A DNA stretch of 64,000 nucleotides from Blautia schinkii DSM 10518 (GTDB lineage: Bacteria; Bacillota; Clostridia; Lachnospirales; Lachnospiraceae). The notes beneath the pieces were generated by a model. The model was not told where the DNA came from and did not search any database. It saw only the letters and a list, made by a program, of their open reading frames with translations. The DNA lies in contig JNKJ01000024.1 of the NCBI GenBank assembly GCA_000702025.1, positions 1 to 64,000 of the forward strand, in the 5' to 3' direction. Each line of letters opens with the position of its first letter. The first letter of the stretch is position 1. This document shows positions 1 to 8,654 of this stretch, piece by piece. The position numbers and the translations under genes were made by a program.

Positions 1-232
1 CACAAAAGAATTTCCTCACCTTCAGCAGGAGTATCGTCTGCTTATCCTGGAACGGGATATCCTGGATCTCACGTTCATATCTGGAATGTATCCTTGTTGA
101 AGGCCGTCCGCAGTAGGGACAGATCCCTTCTCTTTTTTGGGATCGGACTGCCATTATCACTTGGGTATCCTTTATTTTGAAATCCGTACACTCCAGATCC
201 TTGTCTAATAACTTGATAAGCTGCTGCTCCAT
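1..232 (-). CDS. ISL3-family transposase, N-terminal part (cut by window edge)
   Basis: Reading the minus strand from the ATG at 232 gives 77 codons that run off the window. The protein has a CPYCG zinc-finger motif, followed by residues like 'IHSRYEREIQDIPFQ' and a final RKFFC. This matches the N-terminal zinc-binding region of ISL3-type DDE transposases (family knowledge), with the second Cys of the finger in the RKFFC segment. A GGCGGTGG stretch precedes the start as a possible ribosome binding site. The catalytic domain lies outside the window, so whether the element is intact cannot be judged. Family assignment is fairly confident; activity is unknown. Confidence 0.8.
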   Translation of the reverse strand, partial: MEQQLIKLLDKDLECTDFKIKDTQVIMAVRSQKREGICPYCGRPSTRIHSRYEREIQDIPFQDKQTILLLKVRKFFC

Positions 233-285
233 TTGACCACCGCCTAATAAATGAATTCTATAAGACAATCATACAGCTTTATATC

Positions 286-314
286 CATAAAATCAACTAA
301 GTTTGTCAAGAACC
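286..314 (-). promoter_or_regulatory. Probable promoter and left end of the ISL3 element
   Basis: On the minus strand TTGACA (309-304) is followed about 18 bases later by a GATATA-like -10 upstream of the transposase start. The flanking bases (GGTTCTTGACAAACTTAG on the minus strand, from about 315) could be the terminal inverted repeat, because ISL3 ends often overlap the -35 region. The other end is outside the window, so the repeat cannot be confirmed. Confidence 0.4.
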
Positions 315-458
315 ACTGGATTTTCAGGCGCGCTTCCGCAAATCTGCCTCACACGGACACAGCCTCCGCCGCCACCCAGCTCCCTTCTCCTGACTTTCTC
401 GCTTCATTTGCACCTCTTTGGGGGCGGGGGTGTTTTCGCCGGGAGGTTGGTCGGGGGC

Positions 459-953
459 TCACACTTTGAAATTTATTTCGCGGCCGGTGCGGCTGTATTT
501 GTAGTAGCGGATGCCGGCGGCGTCTAGCATGCGTTTGGAGGCTATGACGGATGGGGTGTCGGCGTATTTGTCGGAGTCGTAGACGACGGTTTTGATGCCG
601 CATTGGATGATTGCTTTGGCGCATTCGTTGCAGGGGAAGAGGGATACGTAGAGTTTGGCCCCTTCGAGGCTGCCGCCGCGGTAGTTGAGGATTGCGTTTA
701 GTTCGCTGTGGGTTACGTAGAGGTATTTGGTGTACAGGGGGTCGCCTTCTCTTGCCCAGGGGAATTCGTCGTCTGAACAGCCGATGGGGAAGCCGTTGTA
801 GCCCATGGACAGGATTTTGTTGTCTTCGCTTACAATGCAGGCGCCTACCTGTGAGTTTGGGTCTTTGGAGCGCATGCCGGATAAAATCGCCACGCCCATG
901 AAGTATTCATCCCAGGAAAGGTGATCGGAACGTTTCTGACTTGTGTTCTCCAT
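459..953 (-). CDS. dCMP deaminase family protein
   Basis: This 164-aa zinc-dependent cytidine/deoxycytidylate deaminase would convert dCMP to dUMP for thymidylate synthesis in the cytoplasm. The zinc signature is clear: H82-S-E84 supplies a ligand and the catalytic Glu, and P107-C108-x-x-C111 supplies the two Cys ligands. The N-terminal part (Q35-V-G-A-C, then G51-Y-N-G) is typical of the ComEB/dCMP deaminase branch, not of tRNA adenosine or guanine deaminases. The start follows an AGGAGG site. It is the last gene of a minus-strand run (sua5, rpiB, deaminase), 77 bases after rpiB, and that gap holds a short stem (about 974-1021) without a T-run. Length is normal for the family. Confidence 0.87.
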   Translation of the reverse strand: MENTSQKRSDHLSWDEYFMGVAILSGMRSKDPNSQVGACIVSEDNKILSMGYNGFPIGCSDDEFPWAREGDPLYTKYLYVTHSELNAILNYRGGSLEGAKLYVSLFPCNECAKAIIQCGIKTVVYDSDKYADTPSVIASKRMLDAAGIRYYKYSRTGREINFKV

Positions 954-1030
954 TATAAATCCTCCTATCTGTATTGTTTGGTATGCCGGACGGTTGTGTT
1001 TTATGGCTGCTCCGGCACACTGCTGACTGG

Positions 1031-1462
1031 TTACTCTGTTTCCATTTGTGCGATTCGGTTTTTGTGGCGCTGGTCACCGGAAAATGGGGTGTTGAGGAAG
1101 GTGTCCACAATTTTTACTGCAAGGCCGGGGCCTACGACTCTGCCGCCCATGGCGAGTATGTTGGCATCGTTGTGTAGTCTGGTCGCTTCAGCGGAAAAGC
1201 AGTCTGAGCAGAGTGCTGCGCGGATTCCTTTGAATTTGTTTGCGGTAATGGAAATGCCGATTCCGGTTCCGCAGATGAGGATTCCTTTCTCGCATTCTCC
1301 GCTTAAAATTGCGCGGGCAACTTTTTTTGCGTAAATGGGGTAATCGGTGGCTTCCAGGCTGTCGCACCCGAAATCCTGGTAAGCTACCTGGTTTTCATCT
1401 AAGTATTTCTTGATTTCTTGTTTCAGTTCGTAACCGCCGTGGTCACATCCTAATGCTATCAT
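1031..1462 (-). CDS. rpiB: Ribose-5-phosphate isomerase B
   Basis: RpiB/LacA-type sugar-phosphate isomerase of 143 aa, interconverting ribose 5-phosphate and ribulose 5-phosphate in the pentose phosphate pathway. D7-H8-G9-G10, the CGTGIG loop with catalytic C64, and H97-N98 (ring-opening His region) are all present. Its ATG overlaps the TGA of the upstream sua5 gene (ATGA), so the two are translationally coupled. The length is typical. Allose-6-phosphate isomerase activity is possible in this family, but the setting next to sua5 and a dCMP deaminase is a housekeeping one. Confidence 0.93.
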   Translation of the reverse strand: MIALGCDHGGYELKQEIKKYLDENQVAYQDFGCDSLEATDYPIYAKKVARAILSGECEKGILICGTGIGISITANKFKGIRAALCSDCFSAEATRLHNDANILAMGGRVVGPGLAVKIVDTFLNTPFSGDQRHKNRIAQMETE

Positions 1463-2523
1463 TGTTTCTCCTCCTGTACTTTTATTATTTTATGCCCTGC
1501 GGCTTTTAACAGGCGGTTCATGATTGCCTGTCCCATCCGCGGGGTGTAGAAAGCTTCTGAATATATGGCGCTCACCTGATACTGGTCGAAGTCACGGAGT
1601 ACCTCATAGAGATGGCGGGCGATGGTTTCTTCGTCTTCGCGGCTTCCGATGCTTTTGACTACGCCGTAAGGGTATCTTTCCATGGTCTCGTCCGTGGCAA
1701 TGATGCCTACCTGAAGTCCCTGCTTCTCGGCCTGTGCTGCGTAAGAATTGATTGCGGCCACCACCGCGTCCGTATCTCCCTCCACAATGGAGAGGTCGGC
1801 TTTGGGGGCGTAGTGGCGGTATTTCATGCCAGGAGCCTTGGGGCGCACGGTACTGTCGGATTTGATCAGCCCCTGGTCCATGCGTACTTCGCCAAGGGTG
1901 TCTCTGAGCATTTCCAGGGAAATGTATCCCGGACGGAGCACCACCGGGATCTCTTCTGTGAAATCTACGATCGTGGATTCCAGGCCGATTCCTACTTGTC
2001 CGCCGTCAATGATCATGTCTACTGCATCGCCTAAGTCCTCTTCCACATGGCCTGCTGTCGTGGGGCTGGGCCTGCCGGAGGTGTTTGCGCTGGGAGCAGC
2101 CACGAATCCTCCTGCTGCCTTGATCAATGCCTGTGCGATCGGATCGCTTGGGAAGCGCACAGCTACGCTGTCTAATCCGCCTGTAGTCTCTTTGGGCACA
2201 ATGTCTGCTTTTGGCAGAATCATGGTGAGTGGGCCGGGCCAGTATTTCTCTGCCAGGACTTTTGCGCCTTCCGGGATTTCCGCGACGATCTCTGAAAGCT
2301 TTTCCATCTCTGCGATATGCACGATCAGCGGGTTATCGGAGGGTCTGCCCTTCGCCGCATATATTTTCATGGATGCCCTGGGGTCCAGCGCATTTCCGCC
2401 AAGTCCGTAAACGGTCTCTGTGGGAAAAGCCACAAGACCGCCTTCCTTGAGAATCCTTCCGGCCCTTGCAAGGGTTTCCTCATCCGGATGCCCGGCTGTC
2501 ATACATACAATTTCTGCTCTCAT
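1459..2523 (-). CDS. sua5: L-threonylcarbamoyladenylate synthase (YrdC-Sua5 long form)
   Basis: This 354-aa protein makes threonylcarbamoyl-AMP from Thr, bicarbonate and ATP for the t6A37 modification of ANN-decoding tRNAs. The YrdC domain occupies about residues 10-200, with P34-T-E-T-V-Y-G and K58-G-R-P-S-D-N-P forming the substrate pocket. A Sua5 C-terminal domain (about 215-350) makes it the long form. A 128-base gap separates it from the upstream CoA-ligase gene and carries hexapeptide-like 18-bp repeats. It overlaps rpiB by 4 bases downstream. Confidence 0.93.
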   Translation of the reverse strand: MRAEIVCMTAGHPDEETLARAGRILKEGGLVAFPTETVYGLGGNALDPRASMKIYAAKGRPSDNPLIVHIAEMEKLSEIVAEIPEGAKVLAEKYWPGPLTMILPKADIVPKETTGGLDSVAVRFPSDPIAQALIKAAGGFVAAPSANTSGRPSPTTAGHVEEDLGDAVDMIIDGGQVGIGLESTIVDFTEEIPVVLRPGYISLEMLRDTLGEVRMDQGLIKSDSTVRPKAPGMKYRHYAPKADLSIVEGDTDAVVAAINSYAAQAEKQGLQVGIIATDETMERYPYGVVKSIGSREDEETIARHLYEVLRDFDQYQVSAIYSEAFYTPRMGQAIMNRLLKAAGHKIIKVQEEKQ

Positions 2524-2551
2524 CTTAATACCGCTTTCTTATGTTTTTCTG

Positions 2552-2662
2552 TTACGCCCGATTATCCCATATCCTGGCACTTCCGTCAATCCTAGCGTTT
2601 CCGTTAATCGTGGCGCTAACACTGCCGACAATCATGGCGCTAATACTGTCGCTAATCTTGCC
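2552..2662 (-). repeat. Six degenerate 18-bp repeats with a hexapeptide-like reading frame
   Basis: Downstream of the CoA-ligase stop the minus strand has an 18-base period: units begin GGCAAGATTAGC, ATTAGCGCCATG, GGCAGTGTTAGC, ATTAACGGAAAC, ATTGACGGAAGT, ATATGGGATAAT. In one frame (shifted relative to the ligase) these read GKISDS-ISAMIV-GSVSAT, INGNAR-IDGSAR-IWDNRA and then stop. The GNAR/GSAR pattern is that of left-handed parallel beta-helix hexapeptide repeats. It may be a remnant of a lost gene or a decayed C-terminal extension. Confidence 0.6.
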
Positions 2663-4112
2663 GCTCCACCAATTCCTTACGCTTAATCTTTCCGTTAAAG
2701 GTCTTGGGTATTTCGTCGATTTCCACGATGTGCTTGGGCAGCTTATATGGCTCAAGCTTACCGGAGAGAAAGATACTGAGCTGTGCTTTGTCCACCGGCT
2801 TATCTGTGACAATGTAAAGCTTAGGCACCTCGCCCTGGATTTTGTCCTTGGCGGGTACACACGCACAGTCTGCGACTCCGGAATACTGCTTGGCAGCCTC
2901 CTCCACCTCACCGGGTGAAACCTTGTTGCCGCCCACATTGATGACATCGCCTTTTCTGCCCAGAAGGTACACATTCTCCCCTTCCATGTATGCAATATCA
3001 TTTGTATAAATATACGGTCCGCTCATGACCTTGTCTGTCTCTTCCTGGTCCTCATAATATCCAAGCATGTTCATCCCGCCGCTGATTGCCAGAAGTCCCG
3101 GATGCTCATGGTCTGTCTTTTCAAGAGGGCGGCGCTCGTCATCCACCAACAGGAACTTGGCATTGTAGGCCGCATGACCGATACATCCTGTTTTGCCCTT
3201 TTCTTTATTAAAGTCAAGGATACAGCAGCAGCCGCTTTCCGTGCTGCCGTAGAAATTATAAAGTCTCGTATCAGGCAGGAGCCGGCAGAGCCGTTCCTTG
3301 TCCTCCTCGGGAAGAGGCGCTGCTCCGAGCTGAATATAATCCAACTGCTCCCGGTAGTCTCCAAGCTTATCCTTGGACAGCTTAAATATGATAGACAAAG
3401 AGGATGGCACCAAATCCAGCGCGGTCACGGGGTACTCATCCAGATATTTGAAAAACTTCTTGATATTGAGAATCCCATCCATGAGGATCACGCTGCTGCC
3501 GTTAAACATATTTCCGTAATATCGTCTGAGGCCATGGGAATGATTCAAAGGCACCGGAATGATCTCCAGGTTGTCCGGTCCCATTTCCACGCCGTATTTC
3601 ACATTTTCCGCAAGGGAAATATCATTGCCGTGGGTCAGACGGATTCCCTTAGGTTTCCCCGTGGTTCCGGTACTGAAAAGAATCTCCGCCTCGTCCTCCC
3701 TGGCAGGAAAGCAATAATCTTTCATAGGCTCTGCCTTCTCCACCAGTTCCAAAACATCCTTATCACTCAAAACCGGAATCTCACAATCTATCTGCTGGCT
3801 GCTGATGATCAGCTTTGCCCTGGTCTGATGTGCGATATCCACAATCCGCTCAGCCGCACATTTGCGCTCCAGGGGGACAAAAATGCCGTTTAACAGCTGC
3901 AGTCCCATCTCATAAGCAAGGTAAGCCACACTCTGGGAAGCCTCCACCACCACGCAGTCCCCTGCGTTTGCGTAATCACTCAGCACAGCTGCGGTTCTTC
4001 TGATATAATCCCAGTATCCGGCATATGTCATTTCCACCTTACTATCCATAATACAGCGCTTATCCGGATGCCTCTCCGCATATGACGCCACACACTCCAC
4101 AATCGAATTCAT
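2652..4112 (-). CDS. AMP-binding acyl-CoA synthetase-like enzyme
   Basis: A 486-aa class I adenylate-forming enzyme. The P-loop motif (FSTGTTGKPKG, near residue 150), the YGSTE motif (near 290), the hinge region with YLLGRKGD then GGNKVSP, and the C-terminal catalytic lysine motif FNGKIKRKE are all present, so it should be active. The acid it activates cannot be read from sequence; no carrier domain is fused, so a free CoA ligase is more likely than an NRPS module. It starts 20 bases after the stop of a DASS-family anion transporter. Co-transcription with that gene suggests uptake of a carboxylate followed by CoA activation (inference). Confidence 0.8.
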   Translation of the reverse strand: MNSIVECVASYAERHPDKRCIMDSKVEMTYAGYWDYIRRTAAVLSDYANAGDCVVVEASQSVAYLAYEMGLQLLNGIFVPLERKCAAERIVDIAHQTRAKLIISSQQIDCEIPVLSDKDVLELVEKAEPMKDYCFPAREDEAEILFSTGTTGKPKGIRLTHGNDISLAENVKYGVEMGPDNLEIIPVPLNHSHGLRRYYGNMFNGSSVILMDGILNIKKFFKYLDEYPVTALDLVPSSLSIIFKLSKDKLGDYREQLDYIQLGAAPLPEEDKERLCRLLPDTRLYNFYGSTESGCCCILDFNKEKGKTGCIGHAAYNAKFLLVDDERRPLEKTDHEHPGLLAISGGMNMLGYYEDQEETDKVMSGPYIYTNDIAYMEGENVYLLGRKGDVINVGGNKVSPGEVEEAAKQYSGVADCACVPAKDKIQGEVPKLYIVTDKPVDKAQLSIFLSGKLEPYKLPKHIVEIDEIPKTFNGKIKRKELVERQD

Positions 4113-4132
4113 TTAAAAATAACCTCCAGTGT

Positions 4133-5560
4133 CTATATTGTGCCGAACATCGGCCAGAAATTCAGTAATGCCCAGCATAAAAGCGTGATCACCACAATAA
4201 CCACCGCCGTGATACCAATACCTTTTCTCAGCATATACTGGGGACTCAGCCCGTAGCCTACCGGAATCGCGCGGATGGAGGTAGGAAGCATAAAGGAAAG
4301 GTTCACGCCCACGGAAGCCACATAAATATAAGGAATGGGATTAAGTCCTGCACCCTGGGTGATGCTGATCACAATCGGCATGGCAATCGCCGCAGTCGCC
4401 GTATTACTGGTGACATCTGACAAAAGCAAAGTGAACACGAATATTACAAAAATAGTCACTAGACCTCCGTCAATTCCCATATTCGCAACCAGCTCGCCTA
4501 AAGCCGCAGCCGCGCCGCTGTTGTTCATCAACGTACCTGCTGCCAGACCACCGGCAAAAATAAAGATCAAATCCCAAATGATTTTCTTCTGCACATTTTT
4601 CCAACGAAGCAGCGGCTGTCCGTCCTTCTTTTTGATCAGGAAGGATATGATCGCACAGATAATAAACACATAAGCAGGCTTTAAGCCGGGCAGTAAATCC
4701 TGGTATAACTGTCTGGTAAACGCCAGCACTGCTGCAATCACGAACAGCAGGAAAGATGCCCGTTCACACGAATCCATAGGCGGCATCCGCTTGAATTCCT
4801 GACGGAAATACTCTTTGGAACCGCCAAGCTCGCTCCCCTTCTTGGAAAACGCCAGGAGGTAAAGGATATTTATCACCACCAGAGCCAGGAAGATAGGCAG
4901 GAAACGCACAACCCAGGAGACATAGAAATATTCTGTTCCTGTTAACTGCTGAAGATAATCCACTGTTACCAGGTTCATCGCACCGCCCAAAGGTGTGGCA
5001 AGTCCACCCACACCTGCCGCGTAGACGATCGTAAGGAGCAGTAAGGAGCCCTTCTCGCTCTTCCCAATCTCACCCTCGCCCACATAACGCAGCATGGACA
5101 CCGCAATCGGCGTAACCGTGGCACAAACTACTGCATTCGGCAATACTGCAGAAAGCACTGCGGAAAGCAGATACCAGAAAATAATCTGGCTGCGCATACT
5201 GCTGCCGATCAATGCCAGAAAACTGGCCGCAATTCTCTTGTCAAGCCCTGTCTCCTCCCAGGAAATAGTGAGGATGGATGCGCCAAGCAGAAGAAGTATT
5301 GTCTCAGACGCATAATTCTGGATTACGGCCGACATATCGACCATACTGAACAGGCCGTTGAGCGCAATCGGCAGAAACGCCGTCACTGCAAAATCCACCG
5401 GCCCGGTAATCCACCAAAACGCCATCCACGCAATCGTACCCACCGCACTTTTCTGAGCCATCTCCGGAAATACTCCGGAAGGCAGCAGACACGTACACAG
5501 CACAAAAAGCACTGGACCCATTAAAAGTTTCAACCATCTGTAATCTTTTTTTCTTTCCAT
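4133..5560 (-). CDS. DASS (SLC13)-family anion/dicarboxylate transporter
   Basis: Integral membrane protein of 475 aa with about 11-12 hydrophobic segments. The chosen start gives MERKKDYRWLK, preceded by GAAGGGAAAGATA; longer upstream starts lack a ribosome binding site. Features match the divalent anion:sodium symporter family: hydrophobic hairpins, a TSNTATAA element in the second half (after LLLSDV) and a conserved P-T-S in the following helix. Likely substrates are succinate-type dicarboxylates or sulfate (family knowledge). It is first in an operon with the AMP-binding enzyme, which favours an organic acid (inference). Confidence 0.82.
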   Translation of the reverse strand: MERKKDYRWLKLLMGPVLFVLCTCLLPSGVFPEMAQKSAVGTIAWMAFWWITGPVDFAVTAFLPIALNGLFSMVDMSAVIQNYASETILLLLGASILTISWEETGLDKRIAASFLALIGSSMRSQIIFWYLLSAVLSAVLPNAVVCATVTPIAVSMLRYVGEGEIGKSEKGSLLLLTIVYAAGVGGLATPLGGAMNLVTVDYLQQLTGTEYFYVSWVVRFLPIFLALVVINILYLLAFSKKGSELGGSKEYFRQEFKRMPPMDSCERASFLLFVIAAVLAFTRQLYQDLLPGLKPAYVFIICAIISFLIKKKDGQPLLRWKNVQKKIIWDLIFIFAGGLAAGTLMNNSGAAAALGELVANMGIDGGLVTIFVIFVFTLLLSDVTSNTATAAIAMPIVISITQGAGLNPIPYIYVASVGVNLSFMLPTSIRAIPVGYGLSPQYMLRKGIGITAVVIVVITLLCWALLNFWPMFGTI

Positions 5561-5647
5561 TATCTTTCCCTTCTGACGTAAAGCCATTCTCATAGGTTTG
5601 TACATATCTAAATATGTGTGCGCCATAAATGTCATCAGACATATCTA

Positions 5648-5677
5648 ATTTTATCACACGTTATTGTAATAAAGCAA
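5648..5677 (-). promoter_or_regulatory. Promoter for the DASS transporter operon
   Basis: Minus strand: TTGCTT (5677-5672), an 18-base spacer, then TAAAAT (5653-5648), about 90 bases upstream of the chosen ATG. It lies in the gap after the DUF2298 gene. Confidence 0.5.
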
Positions 5678-5687
5678 GTAAGTCCTT

Positions 5688-7925
5688 TCAATCAATTTTC
5701 ACAATAAAGGTAGAGGAGTTCTCATCCTTGAATACCACCTCTCCCAAGTTTTCAAGGAGCTCAGCGTTCAATAACTCTCCATATTTTTCTTTCTCTTTCG
5801 TTCCTACGAAAACATACGACACCTGATACCGCTTAAGCAGCAGTTCCACCTGTACAGCATCCTCCCCTGTGTAGATAGCTTTAATATCCGCGATTTTTTC
5901 ATTCAGGTCCGCCACGTCGTTTCGCCACAGCCACTCATGCACATACCAGCCAAGCACCGTAGGCAGGCCCGTCATGGCAGACACCCTGGAAAATCCGGTA
6001 TAGCTCGTCCCGTCAGTTTCCAGAACAACAGGCGAGCCCTTGACATTTTCCTTCAGCCACCGCACGCCTGCCGCATCCTCGGAAAAATCCTTTTCCAAAA
6101 AGGCTGTGGCATTGATTCCTTTGTATTCCTCCGGTTTCCACACCTCCCCGAACCAGGAATGGACACTGTTTCCAAAATATCCAACCGTCCACAAAAGCAG
6201 GACCAGCCCCACAGCGGACACACATTTTGCCACCTTCTGACGTGACACGGTAAACATGCGGAAAATCACGTAGCTCATCATCATCCCGAAAAACATAAAC
6301 GCCTGATAGGTGAGTTTAAACATCGTATTCGCCCTGGCATTGCTCTCTTCATAGATATCTCGCACATACACAAGCTCCGGAATCAACACCAAACCAATCG
6401 CACAAAGCCCCAGCACAACCGCAAACAAATCCGGTATGGAGATGGATTTCAGCAGGCGGTATACACCCCGGTTCCGTTTTACCCGCAGCTTTTCCCAAAG
6501 AAGGGATACAAGGAAGGTTAAAATCAGAATAACAGGAAGCCCCCAGAGTACCAAAAGCTGATGCGGCAGAGAATGATACTTGGCAAGTGCAACGCCCTGG
6601 ATCATAGCCTTAAACTGGAGTGTAAATGGCAGGATTACCAGATAAGACACAGTCAGCACCTCCACTGCCTGAGCCGCAGTGACAGCCAGCACCTGTTTCG
6701 CCTTTCCCTGGAAACGGATGATGTTTGTAAAAAGCACCACTCCTCCTGTCACTACGAAATAAATTACAAAATCCCAGAAATTCGTCCACTGGAACATCCC
6801 CAGCAGCACACTGACCAACAGGATGTGCGGCATCAAAAGCTGTCTGTGCCAGAATTTCGCCTGTGTTGTTTTCTCCACCACAGCCTCTCTTGTGCGGATG
6901 CTGCGTGTCCACGCGTAAAGAAGCCCCACCACAAGCAGTACAAACATGATATTCACCACATGAGCATGAAGATCTCCCAGCACAAAGGAATAACACGGGA
7001 ATTCGTGTATGGTCTTATCCGGCACATCCGGGTCAAAACCAATATAACGGGTGGCATCCGGGAACCAATAATTGTCAATATAAGATTTCCCCCGCAGTTT
7101 ATAAAACCATGGTATCAATTTACTGTATATCACATAATGCATATTTCCCGCTATGGATACGGAAATCCCGGCCAGAATACCGGACAGCGCCGGAATGCAC
7201 ACTCTCTTTCCGGAAAGGCGCCCAAACATCCTATCCTTTGTCATCTGATAAACAAGGGAAAACGGCATGGCAAAGGCCAGACCGGCCACAAAGGTACGCA
7301 TAAGATTATACGTCATCTCCACCGTACTGCCGGAAAGCTTCGTGAGAAACACGGCGAAATACTGCCCGCCGTAATAATAGTTGATATTCCCTTGGGAATA
7401 CCAGATATCCTTCGGCGGCAGCGTGGTGCTGCGCATCATGGCCTCCATAAAGCCGTAATCCATGAATTTCTCCGTCCCGTAGGCCGCGGGACGAAAGCCC
7501 GCCAGATATGTCCACAGTAAAAAAGCCGCAATAAAAAGTATCTCTTCCCAGAAGATCAGAGAAGCATGTCCGGTTGGAAAGCAGTCAATATTTTTCTTTG
7601 TCTGTTGATTAAAAAGCAAAAGACATCCCACAGCACAGATTACACACACGATAACACAAACCGTCGTTGTGAAAGGCACCAGCTTCACAGACACCAAAAA
7701 CCAGGTTAGAAACCCGGTCACCGCAATGGCCAGGACCTTAGAAAACATCCAGCCCTTATCATCAAAGCCCGCAAACAATCTGCCGGTCACCGGCATGGCG
7801 ATCATTCCCATCAGCGCCGCAAGCAGCCACCAGGTCCAAAACGTCCATACATCGCTGCCCAGAAGAAACGCAGAAATCCCTGCCAGCACAGCCGCCAGGG
7901 CAATTTTTGCTCCCCATCGTTTCAT
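5688..7925 (-). CDS. DUF2298/YYY-type multi-membrane protein, probable glycosyltransferase-like
   Basis: A 745-aa very hydrophobic protein with more than a dozen predicted membrane segments and a short soluble C-terminus (about 600-745). The N-I-N-Y-Y-Y-G-G-Q-Y element near residue 185 is the hallmark that named the YYY/DUF2298 family; a second conserved region (YSFVLGDLHAHV, about 315-325) contains the D-x-H typical of metal or substrate sites in this family. Function is not established; a polyprenyl-sugar-dependent membrane glycosyltransferase is a reasonable guess. It starts after a strong AGGAGGAGTT site, 18 bases after the GT2 gene, and forms a three-gene unit with GT2 and another large membrane protein. 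Confidence 0.8.
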   Translation of the reverse strand: MKRWGAKIALAAVLAGISAFLLGSDVWTFWTWWLLAALMGMIAMPVTGRLFAGFDDKGWMFSKVLAIAVTGFLTWFLVSVKLVPFTTTVCVIVCVICAVGCLLLFNQQTKKNIDCFPTGHASLIFWEEILFIAAFLLWTYLAGFRPAAYGTEKFMDYGFMEAMMRSTTLPPKDIWYSQGNINYYYGGQYFAVFLTKLSGSTVEMTYNLMRTFVAGLAFAMPFSLVYQMTKDRMFGRLSGKRVCIPALSGILAGISVSIAGNMHYVIYSKLIPWFYKLRGKSYIDNYWFPDATRYIGFDPDVPDKTIHEFPCYSFVLGDLHAHVVNIMFVLLVVGLLYAWTRSIRTREAVVEKTTQAKFWHRQLLMPHILLVSVLLGMFQWTNFWDFVIYFVVTGGVVLFTNIIRFQGKAKQVLAVTAAQAVEVLTVSYLVILPFTLQFKAMIQGVALAKYHSLPHQLLVLWGLPVILILTFLVSLLWEKLRVKRNRGVYRLLKSISIPDLFAVVLGLCAIGLVLIPELVYVRDIYEESNARANTMFKLTYQAFMFFGMMMSYVIFRMFTVSRQKVAKCVSAVGLVLLLWTVGYFGNSVHSWFGEVWKPEEYKGINATAFLEKDFSEDAAGVRWLKENVKGSPVVLETDGTSYTGFSRVSAMTGLPTVLGWYVHEWLWRNDVADLNEKIADIKAIYTGEDAVQVELLLKRYQVSYVFVGTKEKEKYGELLNAELLENLGEVVFKDENSSTFIVKID

Positions 7926-7943
7926 CGGTAACTCCTCCTTGTT

Positions 7944-8654
7944 TCAGATACTCCGCCGCAGGCGCAGGAATTCACTCCAGGACTTACGGCCGATGCCAAC
8001 AATACGTTTCATATTCAGAGAATTCTTACCACCCTGCCTCGGCCGGAAGGTAATCGGGATATACTGCACTCCTAAATGGTGCTTCTCATAGATTACCGTC
8101 ATGAGCACATTAGATAGATTAAACCCATCGGGAATCCGTTTCAGTACCTTGTCAAGCTGGGACGCTTTCATCAGGCGGAACGGCGTATTCGCATCCTTTA
8201 CCCACACGCCAAAAGCTAAAAACAGCACCAGCCGCAGCACTTTAGTGACAAATATACGGGAAAGCCCGTCCTTACGTCCCCTGCGGTATCCGATCAACAG
8301 ACCGCAGGACTGTCTTTTATCCCAGAACTGCCAGAATTCCTCCGCCAGCGTCTGGCCATCCGAATCTGTCTGAAACACATAATCCGCGCCGGATTCTACT
8401 GCATAGTGGTATCCGCTTAAAATCGTAGGACCATGTCCCTCATTTTCTTTATTAATACCGATAAGCCTGGGATATTTCTCCATGCATTCGCATATTTTGT
8501 CATAGGTACCGTCCTTACTGCCGTCGTTTAGGATGACCAGACGGCTCTCACCGCCGATTTTCTCCACCACCGGGTACCAATGCTCGATCACCTTACCGAT
8601 ATTCGCCTCCTCATTGTAAGCAGGCATGATAATGTATAAACAATCACGTTTCAT
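7944..8654 (-). CDS. Family 2 glycosyltransferase (polyprenyl-phosphate sugar synthase type)
   Basis: A 236-aa GT-A fold enzyme. It has MPAYNEEANIG at the N-terminus, LNDGSKDGT as the nucleotide-binding Asp region, and QTDSDGQ as the metal-binding DxD-like motif. Size and lack of C-terminal membrane anchors match dolichyl/polyprenyl-phosphate mannose or glucose synthases. It probably loads a sugar onto a lipid carrier used by the neighbouring membrane proteins (inference). The start overlaps the end of the upstream membrane-protein gene by 11 bases. Confidence 0.85.
   Translation of the reverse strand: MKRDCLYIIMPAYNEEANIGKVIEHWYPVVEKIGGESRLVILNDGSKDGTYDKICECMEKYPRLIGINKENEGHGPTILSGYHYAVESGADYVFQTDSDGQTLAEEFWQFWDKRQSCGLLIGYRRGRKDGLSRIFVTKVLRLVLFLAFGVWVKDANTPFRLMKASQLDKVLKRIPDGFNLSNVLMTVIYEKHHLGVQYIPITFRPRQGGKNSLNMKRIVGIGRKSWSEFLRLRRSI

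Noticed and set aside
6561-7520. 319-codon plus-strand ORF
   Set aside because: Antisense to the DUF2298 gene; composition rich in His/Arg/Gln as expected for a shadow of a hydrophobic gene.
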